Assembly (NCBI GenBank): GCA_947646735.1
Contig: CANTFK010000270.1
Span: forward strand, 248,001-312,000
Origin: Peronospora farinosa
Taxonomy: Eukaryota > Oomycota > Peronosporomycetes > Peronosporales > Peronosporaceae
DNA length: 64,000 nucleotides
Direction of reading: 5' to 3'
Below the pieces are notes generated by a model. That model saw nothing but the letters and a program-made list of their open reading frames with translations. It made no database searches and was not told the DNA's origin. Made by a program: the position numbers and the translations under genes. The first letter of the stretch is position 1. The number at the start of each line of letters is the position of its first letter. This document shows positions 42,428 through 53,487 of the stretch, piece by piece.

Positions 42428-43790
42428 ATGAGCTCCGTCACCGCAATGCAGCTATCGGCCCAGCTTACCAACGACAGAGTGGTAAGCGTCCATTAGGACA
42501 AAAAACCCAGCTTATTCTTGCTCTCGCCGATGGTAGGCTATTATCACGGGTCGTACAAGCTGGCTTTTGTGTGACTGCATCGTCGTGGTGAGGTAGCATT
42601 ATAGCAGCATATGCTGATGCGTACTCTTATGTTGACTTTGCAGAAATTTTTGAGCGTTAAAAGTTGCGCAGACAAGTTTAAGCAGACGTGCGACTGCCAG
42701 TCCTGGGACTGGTGCTTTTGGTGGACAACAGTATAAAACTGCAAGCTCATTGCCGGTCAACAACGAGAAAAGACCAGCCCGTTTGCTTCGACGTGTCTGA
42801 GCTGGCGGCCAGTTCCGTTCACTGTATGAATATATGTGGCTGAAAAAATGGCAACCTGTCATAAGCACCATTTTGTACGTACACTACAGCTTCCTATTGT
42901 CGTCAAGGGTTACCGCGCCTAGATAGCGAAACATTTGACACACAATATAAGGACTATGCGGAGGTGATGAAAGCTGGATACTTTTTATTCTTTGCTCATA
43001 GCGTTGCCAAACAGAGAATGCAAGTACTTGGCACGCCATTTTGATGCTTCACCAGGTTCGGGTACAATTGATTTTGCATCGTTGCTGCTTCTCCGCCACT
43101 TTGAATAATTACTCATGCTTCAAACGCTTTAAGCTTCTCAGTGGGTAGGCACTTCCACGCCTTGATTGAAGAATGAGCTGAAAGGGATGATAGGAAAGCC
43201 ATCATGCGTACAAATCTGTACGTTGAGCACGTTAGCTATGCTCATTCTATGTGAGAGTTTGAGTCCCCATGTTTTATGATTGCAAGCGAGAGCGGCACGT
43301 TCATCTTCCCCAAAAAGGCATATCATGCCGATATGAAGGAGCATGGCGTAGAATTGTCAACATCATTCTTGTGATTGACAAGGGTTGCCCACTATTGGCA
43401 TACCGTGGTGCTGCTCGTGCTACTATCGAAAATCTCACCAAGTCATTGTCGTGTGGAGTGGGCTGCGTTGGCATTATGCTGAATTGCATCGCTCCGGTAC
43501 GGCGGAGTAAAAAAGCTTACTGTCATTTGGAGAGTCTGGGCTGTTGTGACTGGTATATGAGAGGTAATCATTCGATCTAGTGGCGTGATAACTACAAGTG
43601 TGAAGCTTAGCTATTCCACGTGGCAACAAGATTGCGAAGCGTGTAGGAAATGTCGAAGAAGTCTCGGTAGGTACTTGTCGCGCGCTGGAGCAGATGTGAC
43701 GGGTGACATGATGCACGTTGTGATGGTGGTTGGCACCTGCTGGGACCTCTCCTTGACGTGCCTTTCTACGAAAATAGCCACCAGTACGGC
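42428..43790 (+). pseudogene. Decayed short-chain dehydrogenase/reductase (SDR) gene
   Basis: ATG 42428 opens a plausible first exon (MSSVTAMQLSAQLTNDRV) ending in a GTAAGC donor at 42485. After an AG at 42535-42536 the frame gives AIITGRTSW, a damaged version of the TGxxxGxG nucleotide loop. Further on are ADMKEHG and RRIVNI around 43330-43365, then LAYRGAARATIENLTKSL near 43400 with the YxxxK-type site changed, and NCIAP near 43485. IPRGNKIAKRVGNVEEVS lies near 43618 and VTGDMMHVV near 43700, in a different frame. This order is that of a 2,4-dienoyl-CoA or trans-enoyl reductase-like SDR. Frameshifts, stops and lost active-site residues show that it is dead. The exact 5' exons between 42600 and 43300 are unclear. 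Confidence 0.8.
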
Positions 43791-44615
43791 ATAGTCGGTG
43801 CCAAGCTGTAATGCAATTGCATAAGAGCGTTAACTTGCTGTAGCGCCGTGTTGAAACCAATTGATTGAGCACCACCAGCTCGAACTTCACACCATTACAG
43901 CGTGTTAATGACCAGCTGTTAAGTTCAAGCTTATATCATTGGGAAAATGCAAGACGAGCCGCCGAACCTTACACCGCAAGTGCCATGGTGAATCTCATCC
44001 GTTTGGAAACTGACTCTCATCGCGAATTCTACACCTATCTTTGAGCTAATATATATGATGCGGCCTACAGGTGCACCGTTCCTCGGGCTTGCATTCCAGT
44101 ATCGCAATTGCATGCGCTCAATCGTAAGACTTTTGAGTGGTATCAGAGACCTGAAGTGTAATGGGACCCTCGTAGTCCTTAGTCAAATTCGTTGGCTCGT
44201 ATGCCTATCGAATAGCACCCTGACATCCTGGCTTCATCTTCGTACCATTTACATGCAGCTTTTATCTTAAGCAAGCCGACGAAGTCTATGCGTACTATCA
44301 GGAATATGAACGTGTGAGCACATCTGAATGCAAGACTGCATGCGCTGCAAAACAACCTGGTTTAATAATGTTGCATTGGAGCCGGTGCAGCCGTTTCTAG
44401 GCCACGGCGATCAGAAACCTTTAAAGCGAGTCCAATACGCACCGACCGTCCTGGTATAAAAGACAAGTGGTCCTTCCTGTCGACGGTATCATAAACTTTG
44501 TTTTGCTATCCAATGAATACGCTGAACAAAAACCGCTTCGTGTAGCTCGCTTGTACGCAGATCTCTCGTCAGTCAATTTTTCGGACAGCAATTACCATTA
44601 TTCTTTCATTCGCAT
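43791..44615. other. Gene-poor region
   Basis: No gene is recognised. A TGGTATCAGAG string near 44138 equals the core of the Copia primer-binding site, but no LTR ends beside it, so it is left unassigned. Confidence 0.3.
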
Positions 44616-45655
44616 CTACCAATCCTGTCGTTCACCCCGCAGTTGCTGCCGACGTTCCTGTTCGAGAGCATCGCGCACGACGACCTTTCCAATCGCGTAG
44701 ACACCGCTAGCCACCATGCCATAGATCGCTAATAGATACGAGGCCACAACACTTGCAGCGCCAATGAAACCCAGCACCACGAACGCCGTCGCACTGAGTG
44801 GATCAGGCTGGTACGAGAACACCATGTTTACGAGCGAGAAGAAAAAGTAAAAGAGCGCTCCCAACAGCCCGGTCGTGAAATTCATGACTGCCACGAGAAC
44901 CCAGTTCAGGATCATACTCAGCACATCTTCATCACGTGCCGACAAGACCCGCATGATCATATGATAGAACGTTTGCTGCTGTGCGAAGACCTTGCCTCTC
45001 TCAAACGCGCTCCAGAACCGCGCTCGCAAATCCGCCAGACCAAAGTCCGACCAGAGTCCCACATAAGCTCGAGCCTTCTTCATCTTGTCTTCCTGCTCTC
45101 GCTCTGCTTTCGCCAGCCTAGCTGCCCATTTGTCGGCCACAGGCTGACGCTGATCCACTAGCGTCTTGTACGGTTCACGGAAGCGCCAAAACCAGACTTT
45201 GGCTTCGTCAGCATATTTCTGGGCTTCTGTGTACTTTGTATAAGCTTCATGGTACTCAGGCATATTAGCAGCCTCCAAAATCATCCCTTCGTACGTCGAT
45301 TTAATCTCAGGCGTCACAGTGCTCAGTCCAGGGGCCAGCAGCATAAAGAAGAGACCGACTGCCCAAAGTATCAATCCCACGCGAACCTTGGGTGACTTAA
45401 GAGCCCGTCCAGCTACAGCTTTTAACAAAGCCACGCCTGCATCTCTCTCTTCATTGGCAAAGCGAGTACGTTGCACGGCATCGGAGTCTGGTGAATTGAC
45501 ACATTTAGTAATACAGTGACAAATTAGTGGTGGAAAAGGCTACAGAGCTGAAAAGAGCGATAGCATGGAGACAAGATAATGATGCAGTAGATGCAAAGGT
45601 GGCAGAGCAATGTACCTGCTGCGTTGGTGCTGGGGTGACTGGGTCGACGACGCAT
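44616..45655 (-). CDS. Multipass membrane protein of unknown function
   Basis: There are two exons on the minus strand, 45655-45616 and 45487-44616, with a 128-bp intron (GTACAT donor, CCAG acceptor), giving 303 residues. The first exon contributes an Arg-rich start (MRRRPSHPSTNAA). Transmembrane segments are seen at about residues 46-66 (GLILWAVGLFFMLLAPGL), 210-235 (ILNWVLVAVMNFTTGLLGAL), and two to three more to residue 285. A long charged helical stretch (about residues 75-185) with Trp/Tyr/Lys lies between the first and second. The C-terminus is basic and cytosolic in type (VRDALEQERRQQLRGER). I do not recognise the family. The hydrophobic pattern and intact frame indicate a functional gene. 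Confidence 0.8.
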
Positions 45656-47472
45656 CTTACTTGCGGAGCTCTTAACCGAGTTTGACGTTAGATAACAGAA
45701 TTCTAGAATATTTGCAGGAATGTTCAGAATATTCTCGTTAATAAACGGTTAAAAATGTTTTTTTGAACATTACTGCACTAATGCGAATTCTCCATTGGTA
45801 TTTAAGCAGCAAAAGAATACTGAAAATTGCGACCTCGTTTAGCTCAAGATAAATGACATGAAAATCAGGCCCGATACTTCATTCATGGTTTGCTACTGAT
45901 CCTAAGCCAACAGTGGCCCAGATCATATCGAAGTTCGCTTTTCGTACAAATCCGTGCCTCCCTCTTCCTTGAATGAGAAGTGCTAATGCTGTTTGCTGTC
46001 GCTAGGAAGACGTTCGCTTCTTCGTTTATATATTCGTATCTGTCAGAGTAGTAGAAGGCAAATTGTGAAGTAAAAAATTCGGTCCTTTGTTCGCGACCTT
46101 GAGCTACATCGAAGCCTGTCCTATTAGAGCTTCGCTACTGACGTCATCTAATAACGTCAGTCTACCAACGTCATAGCCTTCTAAGCAACAGCAGTTCATC
46201 ATATCCGTTAGTTGTAACGTCAGGATACGGACATGATATCCTGTAGCACCATTCGCCGGTTCAACATGCATTACATGGTCGATCACAGAATCAAACCCAC
46301 CAGCGGAACCTTACAAACTTCCTTATCGAAGACGCGCAAGCGGGCTTCGACATGTTTACGAAGATCAGTCCTCGTGACTTCCGATAGTTCGTTGAGAGCC
46401 ATGTACGGAACAAAGTGGGTGTGACCACCAATTTCACCACCTTTATAGCTGTATCTCTCTTAAGAAAAGGTTTCTGAGAGTCTTCTTTACCATGTGGAAG
46501 CACCGCTTTTGCTCTACAGATGTCACCAAACGATCCATGAAAAATCGTTATGCCTCATATAGACCAGTTTGAACAGCGTTTCAATATTTATTTCGTTTCC
46601 ACGACTCTGCACGATTCAATGATGATGGCGAGCCCAAAGCGCTCACCTTATTGGCTGAACGATCATGAGTGGTGAGTAGACAATTCTAGATGGACAAGGA
46701 AGAAGGAAGACAACATAGGATAGTTCTTAGGTAACTTAAACCAATCACTTCGGCTTTCGCATCAAACTACCTCAAAATTGTAACGTTAATCGGAGGAAAA
46801 AAGTAACAGGATCACACGACGATTGTATAACTTCTAAAACAGATCGCGGTCGTAGGCATGGCTTTATCTGGATCGAGTCAAGGATGGACATGCTTAAAAA
46901 TAAGCTCATATGTGACACGGAACATTTCGTGTGGCCGATATATGTGGCGACCACGCCGTACGATTAACAACTGCAGGTACGCCATACAGTCTTTTCTTGG
47001 CGGTTCATATATCAGGTAGAAGAATATTTACATGTTTGCCGGAACGCACACGAATTTTTTAAAACGTGGATGAAACTGTTGGAGTTGATTTTGATGAAAC
47101 ATTGTTGCCGAAAGACATGATCGCGAGGAGGACCAAATCGGGGTGAAATGAATTTAGGTGTACGATCGAGCCAAAAGACACGTTACGGTCGGGTACATTT
47201 GTAATTCTATGTACACTGTAAGGGTCATAGCGATTTGTCATGGATAGACGAGGTAGCTTTTTACTGTGGCGCTTTGGTGGAAGAATTTGATCGCGATTGA
47301 GCATGTTGGAAGTAATTTGAGATGATGCAATCGCACGATAAGTAACCTCGTGAATTATGGCGGTATTTTGTTCGAAGTGCAAGTGACTACATATGTGGTG
47401 GAGTGGAGTGAGTATAACAGTTTACAATTAATGATCGATACTATTGATCACGATCGCAAGATTAAGAGAAGA
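45656..47472. other. Gene-poor region
   Basis: This is the boundary between the gene island and the retroelement nest. Short frames on the minus strand (46104-46503 and 47059-47382) have a coding texture but no motif that I can name. They may be gag-like debris. Confidence 0.3.
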
Positions 47473-47477
47473 AAAGG

Positions 47478-47957
47478 TGTAGCTGGGCATCTAGTTACAC
47501 GCAAACATTAAGTAGTATACTTAATGTTTGGTCTAAAAGTGTCCATGATTACTTTTGACCTGTCACTTGGGTGCGATACATAAACGTGATCCACCCTCGT
47601 GAATGTGATATCCAATTATGGATTCACATGGGAAGGGATGACGCTAGTTGAAGCTAGGCATCGCGACGTCTCAGAAGGACGTCACTTGCGATCTTAAATC
47701 TAGTTGTAAGATCATGCGACAGGATACGCTTCTAAAGAGTCGCGTATACGATCTTTATATAATCAGATAAGTTAATTATAATTTCTCAAAATATAACTCA
47801 ATCTGGCATTACGCAAAGCACCACGCACGAGAAGCCTAAAAGCTTCTGCGTGAAATCGGTGGCTTCTTGTTCAGAAGTTCGTTGCGCTCTCGCTTAAGTG
47901 AGAGTCAACTGGTTAAACGACTGCTTCGAGGCAACTTCGTATAGGTGCCCGTCTACA
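47478..47957 (+). repeat. Solo LTR (family A) with perfect 5-bp target-site duplication
   Basis: The element is 480 bp, starting TGTAGC and ending GTCTACA. It is flanked on both sides by AAAGG (47473-47477 and 47958-47962). It is closely similar along most of its length to the LTR at 60979, but lacks about 100 bp of the 3' part of that copy. No internal sequence adjoins it. Confidence 0.88.
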
Positions 47958-47962
47958 AAAGG

Positions 47963-48900
47963 AAGATTTGAATACGATTCAGAGGAGCAGAGATGGAAAA
48001 GAATCATGTCAACGGCTAATGTCAAGGAGACTACTCACGAGCCACGAACTAACCAGTCAAGCGAGAATTGGAGGATCCGATGTGATCTGTAACAATTCAA
48101 ATTAATATAAACATTTGATCTAAAAAATCGAAATTGAGAGATAAACTATTCTTCACGGTTCCGTCGCATTACTCAGGGAATGTGCGATGACCAGATTAGT
48201 AATGCTGGTCTGTTGTGTGAACGAACTCAAACGCTACATACTGACTTCAAAAACATGAGAAAAGCGGATAAACATTGGATTCAGCAAGATGCCTAGAACA
48301 CTACGGCCGTCGATCATGCTTCTATGAACTATTAACAGCATTGCTTTCTATATTGGGCTGGATCGCAATCTGCCATTTTTTTGATTTTAAGCCAATGTGG
48401 ATGAGGCTGGATTGGATCGACATCGCTCGGTGGACATCGGCAAAAGATGTGTCACGTCCCAGCTGAAATGAAAGTGACGGTATTCAAAGTCGATATACAG
48501 ATCACCAATTCTTGGAACCATTTAATGCACTGGAACGATATTGGATCAATCAGTTGATCAATTTCGTTTCAAATTTAATGATCGTATAGTCGATTAATCT
48601 GGGAGGATGTGATTGGTCGGGCAACCAGTCGAAATCAGATAAATTCTGAGCTTTTCCAGGTAAAAGTTCCCAATATGGACCAATGATAAATCAACCTGAA
48701 ATTGTGTGGTTCCCGAAAGGCGGGAACACTGTCGTATTTATTACGACTAAAATCTTCGTAATTAGTACGAATTAAAACCAAAATAAAAATCAGAGTTAAA
48801 TTTACTTAACACCTAATACTTGGGCTTGAGTCTTCCTCGAGCGCGCGTGTAAGCTAGTGACGGTACGTTCTAGCCCCGTTACAGTCGTAAAGATTGTCGA
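47963..48900. other. Gene-poor region
   Basis: Nothing is recognised. It is AT-rich and probably retroelement debris. Confidence 0.3.
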
Positions 48901-49720
48901 TCTGAGTCTTCAAGTCCCTCAAAATTTTGTCTGCATACCAGATGACCAAAGGCATTGCTCGAGTTGTATTAAACGGCGTGAGATAAATGCGCACGGCTTT
49001 GCCATTTTAAACGTAAGTGTCATTATCGGTTGTCTGATGTACGATCCCATGGCGCAAATTTTTATTCATCTTGTCATTGACAAATTCACCACCAGGATCC
49101 AAACGAATGCATTTGACTCGAACACCAAATTGTCGTTAAAACTGTGCGTGAAAACTTACGAATTCGTCAAAGGCTTCATTTTTCGTCTTCAGTAAGTAGA
49201 CACAGTTGTACCCAGAAGCATAGTCAGCAATGTGAGTACGTGCTTGTGTCCCTTTCGGTCGACTGGGGAGATGTCAATCCTAAGGTCGAAGCCGACGACG
49301 GCACCAACCTCGTATGTAGGAGCTGATCGCAAAGTGTCTTAATTACCTTGACGGTTGCGAGTTTGCTTAGCTCTAGCACACTGCATACCGGCGGCAAGCC
49401 CCTTGTCAGCCATACGAAAAACATTTTGGTAGTTCAAATGACCTAGCGCTTATGCCACTCGCAAAGGGTGGACCTTTCATTTCAAGCTAGAAAAGCAGAA
49501 GCCTCATCAGCAGTATCACATATTGCGAAAAGTGTTTAAAAGACGTGTTTGTGAGGACACGAGGGACGATACGATCATTTGAAGAGAACGTACAGCGACC
49601 GGAGAATGAATCCACAAAGTTTTGATCAATAAGCTTAGAGATAGAAAGCAGCTTTTGGTGGCATGGCGGGGCCGTAATGTACATCAGTGAGCACAAATAG
49701 GGTTGCCTTTCCGTTCGTAA
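48901..49720 (-). mobile_element. Ty1/Copia integrase relic
   Basis: On the minus strand a pre-integrase region (about 49700-49370) is followed by integrase pieces, including DISPVDRKGHKHVLTLLT, GYNCVYLLKTKNEAFDEF and RLDPGGEFVNDKMNK. The last corresponds to the R-D-GGEF catalytic segment. Several frameshifts and stops interrupt it. It is in the opposite orientation to the Copia element at 59200-62615. Confidence 0.7.
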
Positions 49721-49873
49721 TCGTCTTTAGCAGTACACTGCCTTGCTGACTGCCTGAGCCGGTAGGTGCCCACTTAATCGATCTAGTCGAGAGGGGCTTA
49801 GAACCAAATTCATTAGGGAGCTTTTCCCTAGCCTTTTTGTTGTTGTCTCAGGGGTATAATACCTGGCCTTCAT

Positions 49874-50190
49874 TGTAACGGGACAAGGACCCATTACCGT
49901 CTTACACTAAAAGGGCGTTGAGGAAGCGCTCTTAATTAACTCGCCATTATAATTCTATTTGTTTTTGATCAGTTTTTATTCGCAGTTAGTGCAAATATGT
50001 TCCCTAGCTCATGGGAACCACCCAATATGGAAGTCATTTATTATTGATTAATTATTGGGTCTGGCACATCAATAATAAAACAATTATATAATGACGCGTA
50101 GAGTTTGCTAGCTGGAAACTGCTCTATGCCTTCTTATGTAATCATGTATTATCCCTATAACTACTTATGTAATAGGTTGTCCCATTACAT
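49874..50190 (-). repeat. Gypsy LTR (317 bp) preceded by a polypurine tract
   Basis: On the minus strand, the purine tract AAAGAGGGGGGAGG at about 50207-50194 leads directly into TGTAATGGGACAACC at 50190. The LTR ends TCCCGTTACA at 49874, giving short inverted ends (TGTAA / TTACA). The tract and its position after integrase-type coding identify this as the 3' LTR of the Gypsy relic at 50240-50960. Confidence 0.8.
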
Positions 50191-51110
50191 CACCTCCCCC
50201 CTCTTTAAGTTGTGCTTACATTCGTCACTGATGTGTTTGGTAATCCACTTGTTGATAATAATACTCATCTACCCTCTCAACATGTCAACATATTCTTTCG
50301 TCCTCTTCTGTCTGCATTCTCCTTTTGCTTGTCGACTGCCTCTTGTAATGCATTACGCACAAAATGCGTGATTCCTTGTCGTAATAGCAGAAATTCGGTT
50401 ACTGCAGCCGAACTTACAGGCGACAAATCCTCTTTAAAAGCAAAATTAGCAAAGGAAGACGCGATGGAATGCATCGCGTCAGGAGTTGATATGCCGTTGG
50501 ACACAGAATTACCAGCAGGAGTTGCATCGGCAGCAACCTTATCACATTGTAATCAATCATCAATAGTTTCGGCGCAATTACGTCAGTAGATACTCCCCCA
50601 CCAAGCTTGGAGACAGGGTGCTCTGAAGCTGAGAGAGCAAGTAGCGCCGGAACGCGAGGATGCCTCGCGTTGTTAACGAAAAAGGGCGTCAACCCGGTCG
50701 ACGCATGGACATCATTGTTGATTGCAAACTCTGCAAGTGGAAGAAACGAACTTCATGAAAAAAACGATGTTGCATAACTGCGCAAAACATCTTCGAGCAC
50801 TCTGTTCACACGCTCCGTTTTCCCATCCGCCTCTGGATGGCCGCCGTAGACATAAGCAATCGCGTGCCTAATAGCTGGAATAATTCGGCTTAGAGACGTG
50901 TGATCATCATTGCGCACTGTGGCGTGCGCGAACACCGCGGCATCCACGTAATGGTCAACATTATTAAGCGTGTGGTAATTGTAGACAACCTCCAGAGCAA
51001 TGTGCAAGCATTCGTTAAAAAGTATTTGCTTTGTCGATATGTCATGAGTCAGGTAATATATGCAGCGAGATCGGTCGACAGCTGATGTCTTGACCAAGCG
51101 CAATTCAACC
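50191..51110 (-). mobile_element. Ty3/Gypsy integrase relic with 3' end
   Basis: On the minus strand the text reads HPEADGKTERVNRVLEDVLR near 50855-50790. It continues as STGLTPFFVNNARHPRVP near 50690, then DKQKENADRRGRKNM near 50310. These are the end of the integrase core and the downstream basic region. The same segments occur in the plus-strand Gypsy at 57890-58430 (HPETDGQTERVNRVLEN, DKQKENADKNGRKNM), so the two belong to one family. Frameshifts and stops are present, and the upstream polyprotein is missing. Confidence 0.8.
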
Positions 51111-51721
51111 CTTCTCATAGCTTGTTTCTATCTTGGCGATAGATCGTAAGTGCTACATATTGCCTAGTGCTTAAGAATGCATTCATTTACTTATATGAGC
51201 TAATTCTTTATGACGCTGCAAGTGCTCGGATCGCAGCTGACGCAACTATTAGTTGGTAGAAGCGCTTTAGTTTGCTAATTTTCTTATGACTGACAAGGAA
51301 ACGCATTTTCGCAACCATTTCATTGCTACTTTGACTGCTTACCTCGGTATGACGCACAAGATACCTCCGGTCTACGTGCCTTGTCAAATGGAGCTGTCGA
51401 GCGCGTAAACTGCGACGTGGTTTAGGTTGCACGTGCGATTTTGCTTGAAGCTGAGCTCGATGTGCAATAATAGAGACATTATACTTTTTTTGAATTAATC
51501 TTCCGTCTGACAAACCTCCGTCGAAAGTCTAAGTAACATGTGACGTATGGAAATCTCCCACCGTTACCTTTGCTGGCCTCTTTAGTCGCGCTCGATAGTT
51601 ACAACATCATAGCTACTACGGAAAATTGACTCGGTAGCGCAGCAATGAAACCAGCTTTAACTTACGACTTGTTTACGACAAATGCACAATATTGCAGCAA
51701 AATAGAAAGCGTGACCATCCG
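51111..51721. other. Gene-poor region
   Basis: A basic minus-strand frame (51208-51513) could be further Gypsy debris. No domain is recognised. Confidence 0.3.
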
Positions 51722-52338
51722 TGTAATGGGCTGAAAGTTACAGGGTTCGTTAAGTATCGAATACTTAACGGGCAGCCTAAAAGGGTACGAGGTGCCTTAG
51801 GCCTTCCACTTGGGTGTGGCACATCAATGCGACCCACCCTCGTTAATGTGATATCCATGGATGGATTCACATTCAACGAGGATGAAGCCAGTTGGGACTG
51901 GGCATCATGGTGACGCTTCAGACAGACGTCATCAGCGAGCTTAAATATATTTTATGCTCGCACGTAAGGATACGCTTCTAAAGAGACGCGAATCCAACTT
52001 TGCATAATTAGCCAATCAGTAATTAAACTTATATTTAGTTAAACTTATATTTAGTTAAAATTTATAAAATATAAGTCAGTCTTGAATTTACTAATTACCG
52101 CCCACTGCGCACGAGAAGCTTGATAAAGCTTCTGCGTGACGTAAGTGAGAAACTACTTAGTTGTTCGTTGCACGGACCGCTCTAAGCGGCCGGCAACAGT
52201 TTGGTTCGGCGCTTTAAGCGACCGACCAACGCATCCACCACCGCACGCGGAGTTGAGACGGTATTACCGCTTTTTCACGGTGCTTGAAGGTATGCCCGCG
52301 TATTACATGGCAGCTTCATTACGAAGTGCCCGTCTACA
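51722..52338 (+). repeat. Family A LTR, plus orientation
   Basis: About 617 bp, starting TGTAATGGGCTG and ending CGTCTACA. It is nearly identical over about 480 bp to the inverted copy at 62616-63139. The 5-bp flanks differ (ATCCG before, AACAG after), so this is not a clean solo LTR; one side has rearranged. It contains a tandem duplication of a 15-bp TTAAACTTATATTTAG unit at about 52022-52053. Confidence 0.85.
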
Positions 52339-52954
52339 AACAGCAAACCGCTCGCGATACATCATCCAAAGCAGTTGCCAACTTTGAAGTGGGCTATTTC
52401 GTATTGTGTTCACACGTTGACCCTCTTTTGTCTATATTTAAACTTATGATCCGTTGGGTCGGCTCCTATGTGCTCACTGGGATCAAGGAGAATTGATTTG
52501 AGATATAGTTACCAAGGCTCGAAATGACGTGTTTAGATGAAATACCTTGCTTGTTTAGAAACTGCACTCGAAGTCACAAAAAAACTACGTGAACAGATCC
52601 CTGCGCAGGGAGTAGTACTCGGTGTTCGTGAGATTCATGACCTACGCTAATATGATTTGTCTTCTGCATGGGAGCTTGAATTTCGCCTGGGTTGGGCTTG
52701 AATATGCTGAAGCTTCGTGGGAGCCATTCTCCAGGTTTAGTGTCTGCATTCAAGGACGTACACCCACCGTCGCCCGATATGTTCACCTTCAACATTGAGC
52801 TACAGTAATACTCGCCTTGGGTTGGTATGGGTTAGGGCTAGAACCCCTGCTTCAATAGTAACGAAACGCCTATCCCATCATGACATAAGTGATCACGACA
52901 GATCTTTATTTATACACATACCAGATCGCTTTAATCGAAACTATTCTTCAAAAC
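52339..52954. other. Gene-poor region
   Basis: No recognisable coding or RNA feature. It is probably Copia debris adjoining the RT relic. Confidence 0.3.
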
Positions 52955-53335
52955 TTGTAATGACTGGCTATACCATCTTCTGGATCGATGGTGCGATCAG
53001 CATGTCGTCGACATATAATGTCACGAAAATAAATTCTCCGGCACGGCACATTTAAGTGCACGTCTTGGACCAAAGTGGCGTAAAATCTCGCTTGAGGAAT
53101 GCCTTCCGAATTCGCTTGTAATAAACCGTTAATAATTGCTTAATACCGTAAAGTGCTTTATTAAGCTGGTACACACTAGGTTTGGTACCATTTTAATAAG
53201 ACACTCGATAAGTCTTAAGCTTGTTTTTATTGACATCGAGACACTCTAGAATAGCCATGCATAACGATTTTTAAGCTCGCGTATAAATTAGCGGTATTCA
53301 CATCACATGAATCCATTTTAAATTATGGTGCGTCG
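52955..53335 (-). mobile_element. Ty1/Copia reverse transcriptase relic
   Basis: On the minus strand the text includes QLNKALYGIKQ near 53160 and the catalytic strand FVTLYVDDMLIA near 53026-52992, where YVDDM is the Copia RT active-site motif. Frameshifts break the rest. There is no continuity with the minus-strand integrase relic at 48901-49720, whose order would be wrong for a single element. Confidence 0.75.
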
Positions 53336-53487
53336 GCATGTGAGCAGAATACCCGAAGTGATGAGCCGATTATGAAAAATTATTGGTGTAATTGGAGAAG
53401 TGACTTAGGGGCTGCGTACCTTTTGCAACAAGTCTGGCTATCTACCGGGCATTAACACCACTCTCGTCGCAATTTACGCTAAATTCT

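Noticed and set aside
44136..44149. TGGTATCAGAG match to the initiator-tRNA primer-binding site
   Set aside because: No LTR ends next to it and no retroelement coding follows. An 11-bp match is not decisive alone.
47059..47382. A 107-codon minus-strand frame
   Set aside because: No domain or start context, and it lies beside LTR debris. It was left as unassigned region.
51724..52338. Calling this LTR a solo LTR with target-site duplication
   Set aside because: The 5-bp flanks are ATCCG and AACAG, which do not match.
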